Shown here: in pieces, positions 5,737-10,048 of the stretch
Layout of the letters: every line of letters starts with the position of its first letter
Position numbering within the stretch: position 1 is the first letter of the stretch
NCBI GenBank assembly: GCA_007116995.1
Contig: SKHL01000058.1
Span: 1-10,048, forward strand
Length of the DNA stretch: 10,048 bases
Reading direction: 5' to 3'
Origin: Limnochordia bacterium
Lineage (GTDB): Bacteria; Bacillota; Limnochordia; Darwinibacteriales; DTU012
Position numbers and translations under genes: made by a program
Notes under the pieces: generated by a model
Told to the model about the DNA's origin: nothing
The model's input: only the letters and a program-made list of their open reading frames with translations
Databases searched by the model: none

Positions 5737-7324
5737 TTAAAAAACGAATAGAGATAGGAGGATCACTGTAGTTATCGTTACTACTAGGTATTGGGCATTT
5801 GATAGTTTGGTGATATGTGACTCTAATACACTAAGACTCGTAATTACATGACTTGGTACAACGGCTATGCTCCCTGCCGGGGTACGTGCGTGGCCATGCT
5901 GTTGATGCATGGCTGGATCAAGTAATGGCTTGATTAACCAAAACAGCACAAAACCCATTCCGGCTAAACGAAGGCTTGTAAAGACTCCATTAACAGAGTA
6001 AACGCTGGAATATCCATAGGGAAGTAATGCATTGTTTAATCCACTAGAAAGACCGAGAGCGATAATAATCCCTGTAAGAGACAGCATAGATATCAAAGAT
6101 GCAACAGGCAATTTCCTAGTCGTGAGTGGCTTAATCGGACTGTGGCTCAGATCGCGGATAAATCCAAAATAGAGAAACTTGGCAAAGGATACAGCGGTGC
6201 CTACACTAGCAACACTAAGTATTGCCTGCAGGGGTAGACCGTTAGTCGCATACTTTATCAGTGACTTACTAATAAACCCATTAAATGGGGGGATGCCGAT
6301 AATGGCGAAGGATGCAATGATCGCCATCACCAGAAGCCATATGGGCTTTCGCTGCTGCCTGCTTAGGTCATCAGAACCATAGAGATAAATTACAGTAGCC
6401 GCTATCATTAGCAAAAGAGTTTTATACACCATATGGTTGAGTAGGTGTAATAGACCACCGTTAATCCCCATCTCGCCACCAATTCCGATGGAAGCGACCA
6501 TATATCCAAGCTGGCTAATAATATGATAGGATAATAAAGGTCGCATCTTTGTTTGCTTCAGGGCCATGAAAATTCCATAAAGAGCCATTAAACCACCTAA
6601 GTAGGCGATCCAAGTAGCACTAGGAACCAATCGAGCCAAGGCGAATATTCCAGCTTTTGTTGTGAAAATTGATAATGCAATAGTTGCCCCGGGACTGACT
6701 TTTGGATAGGTATATGGAAGCCAAAAATGTAGAGGTAGAAAGGCGGCCTTCGTACCAATTCCAAAAAATTATGAAACCTATTCCCGCTGCGGGTGTAGTT
6801 AAGTCGAGGCTACCTGTCACATTAAAATGCAATAAAATACCAAATAATAAAAATAATCCAGCCACTAAATGGGTGACTAAAAATGTAGTCCCTAACTGAT
6901 GCCTACTATCACTATTTTTATCAGTAAAGATGATTAGCGCTGTGGTAGCGGTGAGTAATTCCCAATATAGGAAAAAGGACATAAAACTTTTTGCTAAGGT
7001 AATGCCTAAAGTACTAGCTATGGCCAATCCAATTGCACATAACTGCCATCTATTCATACGAGGAGCGTTATATAGCAATACAATTGAGCCTAATAATGCG
7101 AATGCAATCGCACCAATAAACGTATAGTTATGAAAGCCGTAGCTTACCTCGAATAAAATAGGAATCGATAACACAGGACTCGCTGTACTAGTATGACCTA
7201 GGTATAGAGGAAGTATTAGTCCTGCTGCAGCCATAGCGCCAAAGTAGCCAGCCCATTTTGGCTTTATCATGATCATGGCTAAACTATATAAGATAGATAC
7301 ACTAAGAATGGTAAAAATAATCAA
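5737..7324 (-). pseudogene. Proton-translocating antiporter subunit (NuoL/M/N-MrpD superfamily), frameshifted
   Basis: This polytopic membrane protein belongs to the proton_antipo_M family found in complex I, Mrp antiporters and membrane hydrogenases, where it moves protons or sodium. It reads in two overlapping frames: 7324-6620 (N-terminal half) and upstream of 6639 to 5737 (C-terminal half). At 6763-6768 the plus strand has A6 (T6 in the message). Removing one base turns '...GIGFIIFWNWYEG' into 'GIGFIIFGIGTKAAFLPL', continuing into 'HFWLPYTYPKVSPGATIALS' and 'FTTKAGIFALARLV', classic family sequence. The repaired protein has 528 residues, normal for the family. Key ionisable residues are present: Glu122 in 'YWELL', Lys192 in 'GTKAAF', Lys in 'QTKMRPLLSYH', Lys in 'HMVYKTLL', and 'GIPPFNGFISKSLI'. 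The start is TTG at 7324 with AGGAGGT (7331-7337) 6 nt away, behind a strong promoter. No other complex I or Mrp genes are adjacent. It is either a real pseudogene or a homopolymer error; the otherwise clean second half favours error or recent mutation. Confidence 0.88.
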
Positions 7325-7361
7325 TTTCTGACCTCCTGAATATCTAGTTAGTCTTATTTAC

Positions 7362-7390
7362 ATTATATTAAAATCCAGTAGAAATGGCAA
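7362..7390 (-). promoter_or_regulatory. Strong sigma-A promoter for the antiporter gene
   Basis: On the minus strand TTGCCA (7385-7390) and a perfect TATAAT (7362-7367) are separated by exactly 17 nt, 11 of 12 consensus positions. Transcription would start near 7355, about 30 nt before the TTG start at 7324 and just ahead of its AGGAGGT site. This is the best promoter in the window. Confidence 0.75.
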
Positions 7391-7471
7391 TAGGAACCGA
7401 CAATTAAGCGGGTGAATACTATCACTTATAGTTGCTTTCTATCCCAAGAAGGACTTAGGCTGTTAACTTGC

Positions 7472-7523
7472 GAAGTAGATACCTAGTGAAGTAGATACCT
7501 AGTGAAGTAGATACCTAGTGAAG
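7472..7523. repeat. Tandem 16-bp direct repeat, 3.25 copies
   Basis: The unit gaagtagatacctagt occurs three times without mismatch (7472-7487, 7488-7503, 7504-7519), followed by gaag. It ends two bases before an in-frame ATG (7526) of the YqxD-family gene and about 45 nt before the preferred start. The period is not a multiple of three, and each unit carries TAG, so the block is closed to translation in all plus frames. It may be a slippage-prone leader or an array of protein-binding sites. Confidence 0.9.
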
Positions 7524-7567
7524 AAATGCCAATAGCTGGTAAATATGATTATCGGAAGGGTTTGTTA

Positions 7568-8011
7568 ATGAAGGCGAATGTTATTGTGGATGCAGATGCA
7601 TGTCCGAAAAATTGTTTGAGCATATTGCAAAAGGATCAGTTAAAGTACAAGTATCGCTTGATTACAGTAGCTTCCTATAATCATGTAATCAATAACGAGG
7701 ATCACATTATTGTTGGGAATGAGAAGGATGCCGCGGATATGGCTGTAGTCAATCAAGTGTTAAGAGGGGATTTAGTGATTACCCAGGACTGGGGACTAGC
7801 GGCCTTAGTGCTAGGAAAAGGGGGCCATGTGCTGTCCCCATCAGGGCGGATATATACCAATGAGAATATCGGCTTTATGCTCGAGGAGCGGGCGGTAAAA
7901 GCTAAAATCCGTCGGTCTGGGCAGCGCACTAAGGGACCTGCAGCCCGTTCTCACCAGGATGATCAACGGTTTCATCGGGCCTTTTTAGATCTCTTATCTA
8001 AAATGGAGTAG
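7568..8011 (+). CDS. YaiI/YqxD family protein (UPF0178, DUF188), PIN-like
   Basis: This is a 147-residue cytoplasmic protein of the YaiI/YqxD family, whose biochemical role is not established; the fold is related to PIN-type nucleases. Conserved family blocks are 'VDADACP' near the N-terminus (residues about 6-12) with two acidic residues, 'GDLVITQDWGLAALVLGKGG' in the middle, 'LSPSGRIYTNENI', and the C-terminal 'RSGQRTKGPAARSHQDDQRF'. The acidic residues in the first and middle blocks are those expected at a PIN-like metal site, which is inference. The frame is open from ATG 7526, but GGAAGGG (7554-7560) lies 7 nt before the ATG at 7568, and the family normally begins directly with the 'VDADACP' strand, so 7568 is chosen. 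It is divergent from the antiporter gene and lies 149 nt before zwf. Confidence 0.92.
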   Translation: MKANVIVDADACPKNCLSILQKDQLKYKYRLITVASYNHVINNEDHIIVGNEKDAADMAVVNQVLRGDLVITQDWGLAALVLGKGGHVLSPSGRIYTNENIGFMLEERAVKAKIRRSGQRTKGPAARSHQDDQRFHRAFLDLLSKME

Positions 8012-8160
8012 ACCCCGATGTGGACCTATCTAGTGGACTATTGTGGTCAGGGGTAGTAATTGTTAGTAAAGGGGTATTCTATAACCAGACGTCTTGATTA
8101 CCAGGGTTCATAGTGGTAGGTGACCATTGATTTTTAAGCAATTTTCTAGGAGTGGTACAT

Positions 8161-9642
8161 ATGGTAAAGAGTCAAATAGAAACCACGCTTGATCCGTGTA
8201 TATTTGTTATCTTTGGTGCTACAGGAGACCTTACGGAACGGAAGCTCTATCCAGCCTTATATAATCTATATAAAGATAACCATTTACCTCCACAATTTGC
8301 TGTTGTAGCTGTCGGTCGACGGGAGAAAACCACGACCGATATTCAAGATGATGTGGTGGAGTCGATCCGTAAACTCTCTCGCCAAAACTATCAGCAGACA
8401 TCGGAAGATTCCCAGTTTATTCAGGGGTTTCATTACTTTCAACTAGACTTCTATGACTCCGACAATTATTTAAATCTAGAACGTCTACTGACAGAGCTAG
8501 ATGAAAGATACCAGACTCACGGGAACCGGGTATTCTTCTTAGCAGTGGCTCCAGAGCATTTTGCTCCCATTGCGGAGGAGATTAGCAATCATGGCATGGC
8601 ACCGAATCAAGATTCCTGGCAACGAGTGGTGATCGAAAAGCCCTTTGGTCGAGATTTAGTATCTGCGATGGAATTAAACACAAATATCAGCAGAACCTTC
8701 GCTGAACATAACATCTATCGCATTGATCATTATCTGGGTAAGGAAATGGTCCAGAATTTAATGGTGTTACGATTTGCAAACACGCTATTTGAACCCTTAT
8801 GGAATAATAAGTATATTGATCATGTACAAGTTACCTTTGCCGAAACAGTGGGAGTGGAGGGTCGCGGACCTTATTACGAGCAAGCCGGTGCACTACGAGA
8901 TATGGTGCAAAACCATATGCTACAATTGCTTGCCTTAATCGCCATGGAACCTCCTGTGGATTTAGATACAGAGTCCATTCGAGATGAGAAAGTAAAGGTT
9001 CTCCGTTCTTTGCAGGTTAGCGGAGAGGACGTAATTCGGGGGCAATATGGACCTGGAGTTGTGGATGATAAACAAGTAATCGCATACATCCAGGAAGAGC
9101 GGGTTCCTGAAGATTCGCAAGTAGAAACATTTGTAGCACTAAAAGCAAGAGTTGAGAATTTTCGTTGGACCGGCGTCCCCTTCTATCTTCGTACAGGTAA
9201 GCATTTACCGAAAAAGTACTCAGAGATAATTATTAATTTTAAGAAACTCCCCGGTGTCCTCTTTTTCAAACGAGGGAAACTAGACCCGAATCTCTTAATT
9301 ATTCGAGTTCAACCCGATGAAGGGATTTACTTAAAATTCAATGCTAAACGCCCAGGAACGGAGCAATCTATCATTCCGGTTTCCATGGATTTCTGTCAAA
9401 ACTGCTTGGAAGGGATAAATTCACCCGAAGCCTACGAACGCTTGATTTTTGATGTGGTACGGGGAGAATCCACCTTGTTTACACGCTGGGATGAAGTAGA
9501 GCATTCGTGGCGGTTTGTGGATAAAATAGCTGAGGGCTGGCAGGATGATCCAAAGATGGTAGTTCCATATCCTGCAGGAAGTTGGGGCCCATCCCAGGCT
9601 GATTTCCTAATTCGTACTGACGGTCGAGAATGGTTTATGTAA
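8161..9642 (+). CDS. zwf: Glucose-6-phosphate 1-dehydrogenase
   Basis: Zwf oxidises glucose 6-phosphate to 6-phosphoglucono-lactone with NADP (or NAD), the first step of the oxidative pentose phosphate pathway. The length, 493 residues, is normal. Seen: the coenzyme loop 'FGATGDLTERKLYPALYNL' (about 18-36), 'EKPFGRDL' (159-166), the active-site signature 'RIDHYLGKE' (187-195) with Asp189, His190 and Lys194, the general-base His252 in 'MVQNHMLQL', 'YLRTGKHLPKKY' (342-353), and the C-terminal 'YPAGSWGP' (470-477). ATG 8161 is chosen because AGGAG (8148-8152) stands 8 nt before it; an upstream in-frame GTG at 8152 overlaps that site. No convincing promoter was found in the 149-nt gap before it. 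The next gene follows 15 nt after the stop codon, suggesting a shared transcript. 6-phosphogluconolactonase and gnd are not adjacent. Confidence 0.97.
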   Translation: MVKSQIETTLDPCIFVIFGATGDLTERKLYPALYNLYKDNHLPPQFAVVAVGRREKTTTDIQDDVVESIRKLSRQNYQQTSEDSQFIQGFHYFQLDFYDSDNYLNLERLLTELDERYQTHGNRVFFLAVAPEHFAPIAEEISNHGMAPNQDSWQRVVIEKPFGRDLVSAMELNTNISRTFAEHNIYRIDHYLGKEMVQNLMVLRFANTLFEPLWNNKYIDHVQVTFAETVGVEGRGPYYEQAGALRDMVQNHMLQLLALIAMEPPVDLDTESIRDEKVKVLRSLQVSGEDVIRGQYGPGVVDDKQVIAYIQEERVPEDSQVETFVALKARVENFRWTGVPFYLRTGKHLPKKYSEIIINFKKLPGVLFFKRGKLDPNLLIIRVQPDEGIYLKFNAKRPGTEQSIIPVSMDFCQNCLEGINSPEAYERLIFDVVRGESTLFTRWDEVEHSWRFVDKIAEGWQDDPKMVVPYPAGSWGPSQADFLIRTDGREWFM

Positions 9643-9657
9643 CAAAGGAGGTTTTTG

Positions 9658-10048
9658 ATGAACATTTATGATATTTCAATGGAGATCCATCCTACAATGC
9701 AAGTATGGAAGAATAGAGAGGATCGCAAGCCAAAGTTGACGATTACCAGGGACTATCAACAGGGAGATGATGGTCGTGAGACCCGTTTGTCTTTGGATAT
9801 GCACACAGGTACCCATGTAGATGCACCGCTTCATTTTGTTCGTGATGGTAAGACTATTCAGCATACTACCTTGGAGCAGTTGGTGCGTCCTGTGCGAGTA
9901 ATAGACTTATGTGGTGTGAAAGATAGAATCACCGCAGAGAATCTAAAAGAGTTTGCGATTGGTACTGGTGACTTTTTACTATTTAAAACAAGAAATTCCG
10001 ATCGCGAGGATGATTTTGATTTCGACTTTGTCTTCTTGGATGGGGAAG
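9658..10048 (+). CDS. Cyclase family protein (kynurenine formamidase-like), 3' end outside window
   Basis: The first 130 codons of a cyclase-family (PF04199) metal hydrolase. The defining HxGTHxDxPxH motif is complete at residues 49-59 ('HTGTHVDAPLH'), and supplies the metal ligands in kynurenine formamidase (KynB) and related amidases. The opening 'YDISMEIHPTMQVW' also fits the family, which usually begins with a 'DIS..' strand and has about 200-220 residues. KynB itself hydrolyses N-formylkynurenine, but most family members have other or unknown substrates, so the precise reaction is not assigned. The start ATG at 9658 has an excellent AAAGGAGG (9644-9651) 6 nt upstream. The gene follows zwf after 15 nt and is likely co-transcribed. 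The reading frame is still open at the window edge. Confidence 0.9.
   Translation, partial: MNIYDISMEIHPTMQVWKNREDRKPKLTITRDYQQGDDGRETRLSLDMHTGTHVDAPLHFVRDGKTIQHTTLEQLVRPVRVIDLCGVKDRITAENLKEFAIGTGDFLLFKTRNSDREDDFDFDFVFLDGE

Noticed and set aside
8012..8054. Terminator after the YqxD-family gene (accccgatgtggacc ... ggtcaggggt)
   Set aside because: The pairing is broken by a 6-to-1 asymmetric internal loop and no T-run follows.
8060..8085. TTGTTA ... TATAAC as the zwf promoter
   Set aside because: The spacer is only 14 nt, too short for a normal sigma-A promoter.

Overview
The window looks like a chromosomal segment of a Gram-positive bacterium of the Firmicutes, probably an anaerobic member of the Clostridia or Negativicutes. 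The reasons are moderately low GC, strong AGGAGG-type ribosome binding sites about 6 nt before the start, frequent TTG starts, and Firmicutes-typical families (YlbF/YheA type, YqxD/UPF0178, RocG/GudB-like glutamate dehydrogenase). The genus cannot be fixed from the sequence alone. No rRNA, tRNA, CRISPR array, transposase or phage gene was seen.

Left part, plus strand (1-3341): the 3' part of a LacI/GalR-type repressor that starts before the window; mnmA, the tRNA 2-thiouridylase; and a major facilitator transporter of the oxalate/formate antiporter-like group. A candidate promoter lies directly after mnmA, so the transporter is probably transcribed separately. A long 23-bp-stem inverted repeat sits in the convergent gap before the next gene.

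Middle part, minus strand (3590-7324), read right to left: a membrane proton-translocating antiporter subunit of the NuoL/M/N-MrpD superfamily, broken by a one-base frameshift in an A6/T6 run; a possible small membrane ORF with a strong ribosome binding site but no normal start codon; a YlbF-family helical protein (TTG start) with its own promoter-like sequence and a leader hairpin, closed by a good intrinsic terminator; and NAD(P)-dependent glutamate dehydrogenase (TTG start) behind an operator-like dyad.

Right part, plus strand (7526-10048): a 16-bp unit repeated just over three times in tandem, then a YaiI/YqxD (DUF188) protein, then zwf (glucose-6-phosphate dehydrogenase), followed after only 15 nt by a cyclase/kynurenine-formamidase-like metal hydrolase that runs off the window. 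The antiporter and the YqxD gene are divergent, and the antiporter has the best promoter in the window (TTGCCA-N17-TATAAT).

Functionally the window is mostly housekeeping and central metabolism: tRNA wobble modification, glutamate oxidation or synthesis, and the entry step of the oxidative pentose phosphate pathway. Transport and bioenergetic genes lie between. No clear new defence, mobile or biosynthetic system is visible. The least ordinary parts are the orphan, frameshifted antiporter with its small downstream ORF, and several structured or repeated intergenic elements.
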